Of a stretch of DNA of 64,000 bases, positions 43,706 through 52,430 are shown piece after piece. Every line of letters begins with the position of its first letter. Positions within the stretch are counted from its first letter, which is position 1. The stretch comes from Croceimicrobium sp963977415. Lineage in GTDB: Bacteria > Bacteroidota > Bacteroidia > Flavobacteriales > Schleiferiaceae. The position numbers and the translations under genes were made by a program. The notes beneath the pieces are model-generated. The model ran no database searches. It was not told the DNA's origin and saw nothing but the letters and a program-made list of their open reading frames with translations. Where the stretch lies: contig CAXBOS010000013.1 in assembly GCA_963977415.1 (NCBI GenBank), forward strand, positions 1-64,000, given 5' to 3'.

Positions 43706-45022
43706 CTAAAAAGGGGCTTTATCGAGTACGGTAATGCGAACTTTTTTCTTCTTTAACTTACTGTTGTTCAAACTCTCGGCAATTTTATGAGCCTTAGAGC
43801 GAGTAACCGCTACATAGGCGCAATCTTGCTTTAGCTCAATATAACCCAGTTCATCGCTTGTTAATTGGCCTTGTTTTATAAAAAGTCCTGCTATATCGCC
43901 CTTCGAAATTTTATCCTTACGTCCGCCAGTAATAAACAAAGTCTCCCATTCGCTGGGCATGGGTTTAGGATAGGATTCTATTTCAATACGCTCCTCCCCT
44001 TTGATAAAGCTTGGAAGGTTTTCTCCCTTTTCAGAGATGAGATAAGCCACACCTTCACTGTGCATTCGGGCGGTTCGGCCATTGCGATGGGTAAACTCCT
44101 CTTCTTTATAAGGCAATTCGTAATGAATGATATAGTCGAGTTCGGGTACATCTATACCCCTAGCCGCTAAGTCGCTGGCCAACAAAATACGGCTGGTACC
44201 ATTACGAAACTGAATTAAGGATTCTTCGCGATCGCGTTGATCCATGCCTCCGAAAAAGCAGGTATGACTAATTTTTTGTTGTTCTAACCATTCACTCACG
44301 TTCATTAAAGTTTCTTTCAAGTTGAAGAAGACAATGCCGCGACCCGGTTGGGTAGAATTTAAAAGCTTTACTAAAAAACGTGTTTTTTCCTTTGGAGGAA
44401 CGAGCAGCTGTTTAATACCTAAACGCGAAGTAGCTTGGGCGCTGAAGTTTAATATTTCGGGGTTGCGCATGCGCACGAAACCTGGAATTTCGCCACGATC
44501 CGTGGCGGAAGTAAGCACCTTTCTTTCTAATTTAGGAAGGGCGTCAATAATGGCCTTCATCTCTTTTTCGAAACCTATTTCTAAAGATTTATCAAATTCG
44601 TCGAGAATGAGGCTATGAATGTATTTGGTTTCGAAAGTATGACGTGCAAAATGATCAGCTACTCTGCCAGGGGTACCAATTAAAACCGCAGGACGATGCT
44701 GTAGTTCTAGCTTATCCTTACTGGTACTGCGTCCACCATAAATTGCATTTATTTTAAAGCCCGTACCCATTTGGCGACTTACCTGCTCAATTTGGGTAGC
44801 CAGTTCGCGCGAAGGAACAAGGATCAAGGCTTGCACCTCATCTAAATCAGGGTCAAGAAATTGCAAAAGCGGCAAGAGGAAGGCTAGGGTTTTACCAGAA
44901 CCCGTGGGAGAAAGTAAAATCAACTCGGAGCTCGTGCTGATCTTTTCTATAGCGGCCAACTGCATCTTTTTCAAGCGCTCTATGCCAAGCTTTGCTAAAA
45001 TTTCTGACTGATCTTTATTCAT
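43706..45022 (-). CDS. DEAD-box ATP-dependent RNA helicase, DbpA-like
   Basis: 438 residues. Motif I is SPTGSGKT, Ia PSRELA, Ib TPGR, motif II reads DEFD (in LILDEFDKSLE) rather than DEAD, motif III is TSAT, and motifs V and VI are ASDLAARGID and HRNGRTAR. The C-terminal ~75 residues (ETLFITGGRKDKISKGDIAGLFIKQG and on) resemble the DbpA RNA-binding domain that targets 23S rRNA in ribosome assembly. The Q-motif region is present but short (LGIERLKKMQLAAI). The ATG lies 4 nt after a TAACTTTG box. Confidence 0.9.
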   Translation of the reverse strand: MNKDQSEILAKLGIERLKKMQLAAIEKISTSSELILLSPTGSGKTLAFLLPLLQFLDPDLDEVQALILVPSRELATQIEQVSRQMGTGFKINAIYGGRSTSKDKLELQHRPAVLIGTPGRVADHFARHTFETKYIHSLILDEFDKSLEIGFEKEMKAIIDALPKLERKVLTSATDRGEIPGFVRMRNPEILNFSAQATSRLGIKQLLVPPKEKTRFLVKLLNSTQPGRGIVFFNLKETLMNVSEWLEQQKISHTCFFGGMDQRDREESLIQFRNGTSRILLASDLAARGIDVPELDYIIHYELPYKEEEFTHRNGRTARMHSEGVAYLISEKGENLPSFIKGEERIEIESYPKPMPSEWETLFITGGRKDKISKGDIAGLFIKQGQLTSDELGYIELKQDCAYVAVTRSKAHKIAESLNNSKLKKKKVRITVLDKAPF

Positions 45023-45026
45023 GCGG

Positions 45027-45034
45027 CAAAGTTA
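45027..45034 (-). promoter_or_regulatory. -7 box TAACTTTG 4 nt before the helicase ATG
   Basis: Perfect minus-strand TAnnTTTG match, too close to the ATG to leave a leader with a ribosome binding site. Confidence 0.5.
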
Positions 45035-45209
45035 GCCAAAGTATAGGGGAAAAGAATACTTCTAAAATCAAGAGTTCTTAATTTCTGAAGACCGTTTATT
45101 GATCTCTAAACTTGTTGCCACAGTAAATAAAAAGTTCTGAAATAGATAAGTTTTTCAAATTTACTTTTTGGCGCGGCTGAAAGAGGCAAAAACCTTTATT
45201 TTGCACGCG

Positions 45210-46175
45210 ATGAGATATCATGTAAAACACGAAAGCTTACAGGCTTTTCTCAACCCTCTTACTTTAAGGATTAGTGCGATACTTTCACTCTTTAGTCCGA
45301 GGAAAATACCATTAGCAACGACTCTTGAGAAAAAAGGAGAATCTCCATTTTTCTTAATTGGATCGGGAAGATCAGGCACAACTTTATTAAGAACCATACT
45401 CAATCAACATCCCGACATTTGCATTCCTCCCGAATCACATGGCGCTATTCCCAATGCGGTTAAGCAGTATTACATCGGTGGAGAAAGTGGTTGGCAACGC
45501 TTAATATCCTTATCTATCGGCGAGTTTTTAAGACATACCAACTTTAAACTTTGGAAAACAGACTTACAGAAAAACATCAGCGAGCTGTATGAGTTAAGTC
45601 CAGAAAAACAATCCCTTAGAGCTATAATTGACTATATCTACCGAGAATATATTAAGAAACATAAAATAGGCGCTAGTCGTTGGGGCGATAAAACTCCTTT
45701 TAATACCCTGCGTTTAAAATGGATACTAAAACTTTATCCCAATGCCAAGTTTGTATTTGTATTGAGAGACCCGCGTGCGGTTGCTTCCTCCTTCCGCAAG
45801 AGCGAAATAAATCCTCATTTACATGAAAGTGCCTTACGTTGGAAAGCTTCGATTAAGGCCTTTGAAAAGTTAGGACAAAATTCCAAAAGCAATACATTGC
45901 TGCTCAAGTACGAAGATTTAGTTATGGAACCAGAAGCTATTATCCGCAAGGTCTGCCTCTTTTTAAACATAGAATTCCAAACGACCATGCTAACCGAAAG
46001 AAGAGCCTTTAGCGGCGATGGAACCATTGCGCACCACAAAAACTCGCAACGTAAAATTAATCGCACCTCTCTCGAAAAGTGGCGAGAGTTTCTAAGCAAA
46101 GAGGAAATTAAAAATATCGAAAGTATAACAGGATCACTCTTAACCAATTATGGCTACAGCAAATTCGAGCAATAA
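45210..46175 (+). CDS. Sulfotransferase family protein
   Basis: 321 residues from ATG 45210; a longer frame begins at a TTG upstream in a promoter-like TACTTTTTG and is less likely. The 5'-phosphosulfate loop is FFLIGSGRSGTTLLRTILNQHPDICIPPE near residue 40, and the 3'-phosphate motif is FVFVLRDPRAVASSFRKS near residue 180. It should transfer sulfate from PAPS to a hydroxyl of a glycan or small molecule. It is the first gene of a three-gene overlapping operon (next gene starts 26 bp before its stop). No PAPS synthesis genes are adjacent. Confidence 0.82.
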   Translation: MRYHVKHESLQAFLNPLTLRISAILSLFSPRKIPLATTLEKKGESPFFLIGSGRSGTTLLRTILNQHPDICIPPESHGAIPNAVKQYYIGGESGWQRLISLSIGEFLRHTNFKLWKTDLQKNISELYELSPEKQSLRAIIDYIYREYIKKHKIGASRWGDKTPFNTLRLKWILKLYPNAKFVFVLRDPRAVASSFRKSEINPHLHESALRWKASIKAFEKLGQNSKSNTLLLKYEDLVMEPEAIIRKVCLFLNIEFQTTMLTERRAFSGDGTIAHHKNSQRKINRTSLEKWREFLSKEEIKNIESITGSLLTNYGYSKFEQ

Positions 46176-47106
46176 ATTCGAGATATCCAAGCCTGAAAGA
46201 TTACAGGAATTGCCCGATTTCTATATTTTGGGAGCGCCAAAATGCGGGACTACCGCCATGGCTGCTTATTTAAGTGAGAACCCCGAGATATTATTTTCGC
46301 ATCCAAAAGAAACTAATTTCTTTAATACGGATCACAAAGAGCAAGAGCTTTTTAAAACTTTAGATGAGTATTTAGATTTTGCTTTTCCCAAACATAAAGG
46401 CGCTAAGCTAAAAGGAGAAGGCTCGGTTTGGTACCTATTTTCAGAGCATGCCACTGCCAATATATTGTCGCTTAAGGAAGATGCTAAATTTGTGGTAATG
46501 CTGCGCGAGCCCGCCGAACTAGTTTATGCTTTGCATAGCACCTATTTACTAGGAGTAATGGAAAATGAGGACGATTTTGAGAAGGCTTGGCGACTACAAG
46601 ATCAGCGCTCGAAGTCTATGGCCCTGCCTCCTACTTGTCCCGAGCCTAAACTCTTGCAATATGGCAAAGTAGGTAAACTAGGTACTCAGGTAGAAAGCTT
46701 ATTAAATTGTGTTTCTAACCCAAAACAGATTCACTTTATTATTTACGACGACTTTAAAAAAGACACGCAAGCTGAGTACAAGAAACTATTGCATTTTTTA
46801 GGGCTTAAAGATGACGGAAGGACCGATTTCAGTGCCATAAATGTTGCCGCCAAAACAAAAAACAAATCGTTGGGTAAAAGCATTTCTGCCCTTACTCAGA
46901 ATAAAGCGCTCTATCGCTTAAAGCGAAGTTTAGGTTTTAAGATGGGATCTGGCCCCATGGTTAAGCTTTTAGCCAAAAACCGAGTAATTGCAAAGCGTGA
47001 AGAGTTGCGGCCAGAGTTTAAAAGCGAGCTGCGTGCTTACTTTAAAGAAGACGTTAAAAAGCTAGAAGCCTTAATAAATCGTGACTTAAAATCTTGGTAT
47101 GATTAA
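46150..47106 (+). CDS. Sulfotransferase family protein (second)
   Basis: 318 residues. PAPS-binding PDFYILGAPKCGTTAMAAYLSENPEILFSHPKETNFF is near residue 25, typical of heparan/chondroitin-type and bacterial exopolysaccharide sulfotransferases; the FVVMLREPAELVYALHSTYL segment corresponds to the 3'-phosphate motif. It differs from the first sulfotransferase in sequence, so the pair probably modifies two positions or two acceptors. It overlaps both neighbours (26 bp upstream, 8 bp downstream), so translation is coupled. Confidence 0.85.
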   Translation: MATANSSNKFEISKPERLQELPDFYILGAPKCGTTAMAAYLSENPEILFSHPKETNFFNTDHKEQELFKTLDEYLDFAFPKHKGAKLKGEGSVWYLFSEHATANILSLKEDAKFVVMLREPAELVYALHSTYLLGVMENEDDFEKAWRLQDQRSKSMALPPTCPEPKLLQYGKVGKLGTQVESLLNCVSNPKQIHFIIYDDFKKDTQAEYKKLLHFLGLKDDGRTDFSAINVAAKTKNKSLGKSISALTQNKALYRLKRSLGFKMGSGPMVKLLAKNRVIAKREELRPEFKSELRAYFKEDVKKLEALINRDLKSWYD

Positions 47107-48163
47107 ACTGCTCTACTTAGCGCCTAATAAAGCGACTTTTGTAAAAAAGGATTTGAAGTTTTTAAGCGAGCGATATCAGGTAATCTATGCTGAGCATGAC
47201 TGGCGAGATAAAAGTACTGTACCGCTGCGGTTTCTGCAACAAACCATATTCCTTCTACAGCACATTTGGACAGCCCAAATTGTGATGATTATGTTTGCTG
47301 GTTACTGGTCTATCCTACCCGCTTTTTTTGGACGCCTTTTCGGGAAACGAGTACATATAATACTTGGCGGCACGGAAGCCGTTTCTTACCCCGGGTTTAA
47401 GTATGGTAGCTTACGAAAGCCAATATGGTCGTGGTTTATTAAAAACTCCTATCGATTGGCCCACCACATCATTCCTGTGCATGAGTCATTAGCTTACTAT
47501 CATGATACTTATTACGATAATTCCTATCAAGGGTATCAGCACTTCTTTCCTAAAATTAAGGCGCAGTGCACCACCATTTACAATGGCTATGAAGCAGAAC
47601 GATTTGCAATAGATTTGCAGCAAAAAATCCCCAACACCTTTGTTTGTATTGCCTACGTTCCTAATGAAATGAATTTCCTTCGCAAAGGAATCGACTTATT
47701 GTTTGTACTAGCCAATGCCTATCCAAACGCGAAATTTAGGATTATCGGTTTTCACGAAGAGTATAAAAAGTTACGAAATGATATTCCAGCAAATGTAGAA
47801 TGCCTCCCCCCTTTGGAGCAGGAAGAGTTCTTCAAGCTACTTATAGAAAGTGAGTATTGCTTGCAACTTTCTATTTCAGAAGGCTTTCCTAATGGAATTT
47901 GCGAAGCTATGCTTAGCGGCTGCATTCCTATTGGTTCTGCTGCTAATGGTTTACCCTTAATTATTGGTGATACGGGCTTAGTGCTAGAGAAATATGACTC
48001 TCAACTTTTATTGGAAGAGTTCGCTAAAATCTATGAGAAGCCTAGTCTTGAAAAAAGAGCCTTAGGCAAAAGTGCCCGAAAAAGAATCATCGAGAATTTC
48101 CCTCTTAGTAGGCGAGCGCAAGAGTTTTACGATCTAATTGATAATGATTTGAAAAGGAAATAG
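47099..48163 (+). CDS. Glycosyltransferase, GT-B fold
   Basis: 354 residues. N-terminal IKLLYLAPNKATFVKKDLKFLSERYQVIYAEHDW and C-terminal FVCIAYVPNEMNFLRKGIDLLFVLANAYPNAKFRIIG followed by LSISEGFPNGICEAMLSGCIPIGSAANGLPLII match the family 4/1 GT-B layout, including the acidic SEGFPNxxxE donor-binding motif. Together with two sulfotransferases it should build a sulfated surface glycan. No flippase, polymerase or export gene is adjacent, so the operon may add to a pathway encoded elsewhere. It converges with a T9SS gene (17-bp gap). Confidence 0.84.
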   Translation: MIKLLYLAPNKATFVKKDLKFLSERYQVIYAEHDWRDKSTVPLRFLQQTIFLLQHIWTAQIVMIMFAGYWSILPAFFGRLFGKRVHIILGGTEAVSYPGFKYGSLRKPIWSWFIKNSYRLAHHIIPVHESLAYYHDTYYDNSYQGYQHFFPKIKAQCTTIYNGYEAERFAIDLQQKIPNTFVCIAYVPNEMNFLRKGIDLLFVLANAYPNAKFRIIGFHEEYKKLRNDIPANVECLPPLEQEEFFKLLIESEYCLQLSISEGFPNGICEAMLSGCIPIGSAANGLPLIIGDTGLVLEKYDSQLLLEEFAKIYEKPSLEKRALGKSARKRIIENFPLSRRAQEFYDLIDNDLKRK

Positions 48164-48180
48164 AGCTGAAAAAACTTCCT

Positions 48181-50235
48181 TTAGCGTATGACCTGAATGG
48201 TACCACTTTCGGTACGTTGCTCATATATATTTCCATAAGCGATTTTGTAAACCAAGGTGCTGCTATTAATTTCGGTCCCATTAAAGGTTCCGTCGAAGTA
48301 TTCTTCAGCATCATAAGATTCAAAGATTAAGATGCCCCAACGATTATAAATGCTCCAATGGTAGTAGTTGAGATCGCAATTACTAAGAGGCCTAATTCGG
48401 TCATTTAGGCCATCTCCATTAGGGGTAAAAGCGTTAGCAATAAACATTTCGCAGCTACAATCGAAAAAATCGTAAGACACAAAAATGGTTGTATCAATGC
48501 AAGCTTCGGAAATGCTTAACCTATAAATAGAGGTTGTGGTAATTTCATAATTATTGAAGCTACGGCCATCTGGTAGTCTCACATCTAAATCGCTGGGAAT
48601 ATTTAATTTCAAGGTATCTCCCACACAATAAGAACGCTCAGTACCAAATAGTGAACTTGTTAAAATAGCAGCTGAATATATGGGCTGGACTATGAAAGTA
48701 TCTAAAACTGAACAACCTGTAAATGGGTCCACTGCTTCATAATGATAAGTTCCCGCTGTATAAATAACTCTCTGTGAATTAGAACTACCATTATCCCAGT
48801 TGATGCTGAGTAAGTTTGGGTCTAAGTTGACAATAACACTGTCACAAACTTCAAAATCTGGCATAGGATTAAAATTAGGCTCCAGCACCTCCACAAATAC
48901 CGTATCCGAAAAACCGCAGCCATTCTGGTTAATTCCAGTTAAAATGTAAGTGCCATTCTGAAAAAAAGTTCGAGACCTGCCTGTGTCGCCGTCATTCCAA
49001 AGTATGGCGCTAATGTTAGCGGGCAGATTTATTTGCACTTGATTACAAGAAGAAAAAAGGGGCGGTAAAATCCCTGGAGCAACGCAAGAACCCGAAATTA
49101 CATATTCCTCATGCCTACCTCTGTTAGTTTGATTGACACTAGGACCAAAAAAGCCAGGAAAAGTTGCCCAAGAGGGTGAGGCATTATGATTGCGATAGGC
49201 CAATTCATAATTATTGGGACTGTAAAAGGGCGCTACTAAATTGTAGTCAACCGTGAATTTCTGGTTAGGGTTTATCGAGTAGACACCATAATAATGACTA
49301 AGCCCATTAGGCAAAGATATTCCCGTTTGATTTACAGGCGCAGAATCTACTCTATACAGATGAATTCCATCTGTACCTGGGTCAGCTTGAATGGATACAG
49401 CATCGGTTTGAGCCTGCTGCATATTAAGCGGTGAAGAGCTTTGTGCCCCGTATAAATAAATAGAGCTATTACCAACTGGTGCGGAAGACAGCTCGGTGAG
49501 AGCCCCTCCTATTCTCGTGCCATTAAGTGCGCCCTTCACATCATTTATAGTGGTACTTGCATTTCCTTCATTAAAATCCCAAGCCGCAATTAATCCTGGT
49601 TCAGTGGCTAAAACCTGACGACACATTTGATCTCTCACTTGACTTTCTGATAGTGCAATATCCCATAGCCTAACCTCATCGATACCTCCATTAAAGTGAA
49701 CTACTGGACTAGATGGACCTCTTTCATGATAACCTATATCCGCTTCTCCTGTTGGACTATTTACCAATTGAGTTGCGCTACCATTATAAGATCCAGATAA
49801 CTCAACACCGTTTACATAAATTTTAATGTCATTCGCATCAATAATCACAGCGCTCACATGAAACCAGTCATTGTGCAAATTGGTATAATTACAAACCTTT
49901 ACTCTTCGCGACGCGAGACCAAATCCACCATCTCCATCTGCAAAAGCAGCTTGTGCCCTATTACTGGCGACGTGAAGCCATATTCCGTGCCAATCTGAAC
50001 CATCGCTAGAACTCGAAAAAACGGGATTAATAGTTGTTTGAGGATTGGGCTTTACCCAAGCCATAATGGTTACGGGAAGTGTAAGGTTATTAAGAACTGG
50101 CCCTAGATTTACTCTATCGTCATTGCTGTCAAAATCAATCGAGTTTCCTGGTCCAACATTATTTGCTACTTGCGAAAATGAAAACTGAAATAGGATAATA
50201 AAAATAAAAAAGTAGCGAAGTCTTGGAAATTGCAT
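48181..50235 (-). CDS. LamG-domain T9SS type B surface protein
   Basis: 684 residues with signal peptide (MQFPRLRYFFIFIILFQFSFSQ). A concanavalin-like LamG domain (~25-225: SIDFDSNDDRVNLGPVLNNLTLPVTIMAWVKP; GGIDEVRLWDIALSESQVRDQM) is followed by Ig-like repeats and a type B (gliding-motility-associated) C-terminal domain, CEMFIANAFTPNGDGLNDRIRP to ESGTIQVIR. The intact end is useful for comparison with the truncated one at 52.48 kb. It should be exported by T9SS and act at the surface, perhaps binding glycans. Confidence 0.88.
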   Translation of the reverse strand: MQFPRLRYFFIFIILFQFSFSQVANNVGPGNSIDFDSNDDRVNLGPVLNNLTLPVTIMAWVKPNPQTTINPVFSSSSDGSDWHGIWLHVASNRAQAAFADGDGGFGLASRRVKVCNYTNLHNDWFHVSAVIIDANDIKIYVNGVELSGSYNGSATQLVNSPTGEADIGYHERGPSSPVVHFNGGIDEVRLWDIALSESQVRDQMCRQVLATEPGLIAAWDFNEGNASTTINDVKGALNGTRIGGALTELSSAPVGNSSIYLYGAQSSSPLNMQQAQTDAVSIQADPGTDGIHLYRVDSAPVNQTGISLPNGLSHYYGVYSINPNQKFTVDYNLVAPFYSPNNYELAYRNHNASPSWATFPGFFGPSVNQTNRGRHEEYVISGSCVAPGILPPLFSSCNQVQINLPANISAILWNDGDTGRSRTFFQNGTYILTGINQNGCGFSDTVFVEVLEPNFNPMPDFEVCDSVIVNLDPNLLSINWDNGSSNSQRVIYTAGTYHYEAVDPFTGCSVLDTFIVQPIYSAAILTSSLFGTERSYCVGDTLKLNIPSDLDVRLPDGRSFNNYEITTTSIYRLSISEACIDTTIFVSYDFFDCSCEMFIANAFTPNGDGLNDRIRPLSNCDLNYYHWSIYNRWGILIFESYDAEEYFDGTFNGTEINSSTLVYKIAYGNIYEQRTESGTIQVIR

Positions 50236-50250
50236 CTAAATAAGGTTAAA

Positions 50251-50258
50251 CAAATATA
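50251..50258 (-). promoter_or_regulatory. -7 box TATATTTG of the LamG gene
   Basis: Perfect minus-strand TAnnTTTG match, 15 nt before the ATG at 50235. Confidence 0.5.
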
Positions 50259-50450
50259 AATTTTATTACTTTATTCACAATCCTCTTTTACTCAAAACCC
50301 TGCGATGCTAATTTTCTAAAATAAATCGTAAACATTGGAGTCACATCAGCAAACAAAACTCTAAAATTGGATTTTCGTAAGATGTAGGAAGGAATTGAGA
50401 AAAATGTTTAAACTTCGCAAAAGCATATAAACCTAAATTGACAGCACCAA

Positions 50451-52328
50451 TTGACAAGCTCTAAACTCTATATTCTACTTTCTGCTTTAATTATTAGCCT
50501 TTCGTGCTGGTCACAAACAGACACGACTGACTTAGCAAATAATGTTCAAGAAAGCCATAAAAACGATAGTATACTTTCCCTTTACAATCAAAGAATTGAA
50601 CAAGTTGAGCAGCTTCGAAAAGTTGACTCTTTGAAGAAGCAAGATTTAGAAGAGCAAATTAATAAGCTAAAAACTACCGATAACTTACAGAAAGACGAAC
50701 TTTTAAAGCAATTAGCCGAAATTGAAGCGGCGGCCCAATCAAGGCTCGACCAAAAAAAAGCGCATATAAATTCCCTTAAGAAAAAAGTGAAGGGCTTTCC
50801 TGTTTTAGGCGCAGGCACGGATACCTTATACTTTATTTACACCAAAATTGGCGCGTCTACTGCCGAAGATAGAGCCAAGGGCGTAAGTCGTAAAATCCAG
50901 GAATTATACGAGGATGACTATCTAGTTTTAGATTCCTTAAAATGGGTAAAAACTGAAAATACTGCCGACATTCTTTACCGCGACAAGATCGTTGCCAGCA
51001 TCTCCGAAAGCGATGCCCTTTGGGAAGATCAGTCTTACGAGAGCCTTGCAGCCAATCGGTTAGAGCTCATTAAAAGTTCCATCACACAGGCGCAAATAGA
51101 CAATAGCTTTATTAAAATTTCCATCCGCATTTTATTGGTAATCGTAGTTATCGCCCTTACCTGGCTTGCGCTAAGATTGGTTAGTAAAGGGAAAGACCGA
51201 CTTCTAATTCTGATAGAACGAAAGGAGAGTATCTGGTTTAAAGACCTTTCCTATAAAGACTATACTTTTTTAAGCGTAGCGCAGCAACTGCAAGGCATTG
51301 GTATTTTCGTTAAACTTTTTCAATGGCTAATTTATGCGATTCTCTTTTACATCGCATTACCAATAATCTTTAGCATTTTCCCCTTCTCAAGAAATTGGGC
51401 TAATACCCTTTTCCAGCTCATTTGGTCGCCCTTTAAAAGCTTAATTCTTTCGGTTTGGGATTATCTCCCTAACCTCTTTAGTATTCTGGTTATCTACTTT
51501 GTAATGCGCTATGTGATTCGCTTTGTAAAGTATATTTTTAGTGAAATTGAAGAAGAGAAGTTAAAGATTAATGGCTTTCATGCCGACTGGTCAATGCCCA
51601 CTTATAGCATTGTGCGTTTTCTGCTTTATGCCTTTATGTTCGTGCTTATTTTCCCCTATTTACCCGGCTCCGACTCCAATATCTTTAAAGGCGTATCGGT
51701 ATTTATTGGGGTATTATTTTCTTTGGGCTCCTCCTCTGCTATTGCTAATATGGTAGCGGGCTTAGTAATCACCTATATGCGTCCCTTTAAAATTGGTGAT
51801 CGTATTAGGATTGGCGATGTAGCGGGCGATGTTTTAGAAAAGACACTTTTAGTAACACGTTTACGCACCATCAAAAATGAAATAATTACCATTCCCAATT
51901 CGGCCGTGCTAAACGGAAACACCACTAACTATACCAGCGCCAGTAAAGAACTCGGTTTAATTATTCACAGCAGTGTTACTATTGGTTACGATGTACCTTG
52001 GAATAAAGTACATGCGGCCTTAAATGAAGCGGCGGGTAGAACAGAGTTTCTTTTAAAAGAACCGAAACCCTTTGTTTTACAAACAAGCCTCGAAGACTTT
52101 TATGTGGCTTATCAAATTAATGCTTACACCCGCGAAGCGCAGAAGCAAGCGTTCATTTATTCGAACTTACATCAGAGTATTCAGGATGTATTTAATGAGC
52201 AGGGCATTGAAATCCTTTCTCCCCATTATCGCGCCGCCCGAGATGGCAATATGACTACCATTCCTGCCGACTATTTACCGAAAGACTATGAGGCGCCTAG
52301 TTTTAGGGTAAAGACGGATAAGAAGTAG
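50451..52328 (+). CDS. Mechanosensitive ion channel, MscS family (large)
   Basis: 625 residues. A signal-like N-terminus (TSSKLYILLSALIISLSCWSQ) and a periplasmic coiled-coil (~45-110, QIEQVEQLRKVDSLKKQDLEEQINKL) precede several membrane segments between ~222 and 430. The MscS core at ~415-480 (SSAIANMVAGLVITYMRPFKIGDRIRIGDVAGDVLEKTLLVTRLRT) and the C-terminal alpha-beta domain follow. It opens under membrane tension. The start is TTG at 50451: the frame meets a stop at 50439-50441 and contains no ATG before the signal peptide. Confidence 0.88.
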   Translation: MTSSKLYILLSALIISLSCWSQTDTTDLANNVQESHKNDSILSLYNQRIEQVEQLRKVDSLKKQDLEEQINKLKTTDNLQKDELLKQLAEIEAAAQSRLDQKKAHINSLKKKVKGFPVLGAGTDTLYFIYTKIGASTAEDRAKGVSRKIQELYEDDYLVLDSLKWVKTENTADILYRDKIVASISESDALWEDQSYESLAANRLELIKSSITQAQIDNSFIKISIRILLVIVVIALTWLALRLVSKGKDRLLILIERKESIWFKDLSYKDYTFLSVAQQLQGIGIFVKLFQWLIYAILFYIALPIIFSIFPFSRNWANTLFQLIWSPFKSLILSVWDYLPNLFSILVIYFVMRYVIRFVKYIFSEIEEEKLKINGFHADWSMPTYSIVRFLLYAFMFVLIFPYLPGSDSNIFKGVSVFIGVLFSLGSSSAIANMVAGLVITYMRPFKIGDRIRIGDVAGDVLEKTLLVTRLRTIKNEIITIPNSAVLNGNTTNYTSASKELGLIIHSSVTIGYDVPWNKVHAALNEAAGRTEFLLKEPKPFVLQTSLEDFYVAYQINAYTREAQKQAFIYSNLHQSIQDVFNEQGIEILSPHYRAARDGNMTTIPADYLPKDYEAPSFRVKTDKK

Positions 52329-52392
52329 TGGAACGGCATACTCTACTGCGTCTAAGGAAGGTAATCTTAGAGAAGTAAATATCTCGATAATT

Positions 52393-52424
52393 GGATGACC
52401 TTATAAGTTAAAGGTCCTCCTTTT
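52393..52424 (+). terminator. Terminator after the MscS gene
   Basis: GGA-GACCTT (52393-52402) pairs with AAGGTC-TCC (52411-52420) with one internal mismatch pair, and TTTT follows. It lies between the convergent MscS and T9SS genes. Confidence 0.5.
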
Positions 52425-52430
52425 AAAACT

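Noticed and set aside
44560..44640. DEFD in place of DEAD as a sign of an inactive helicase
   Set aside because: The two catalytic acidic residues (D and E) are kept and all other motifs are intact.
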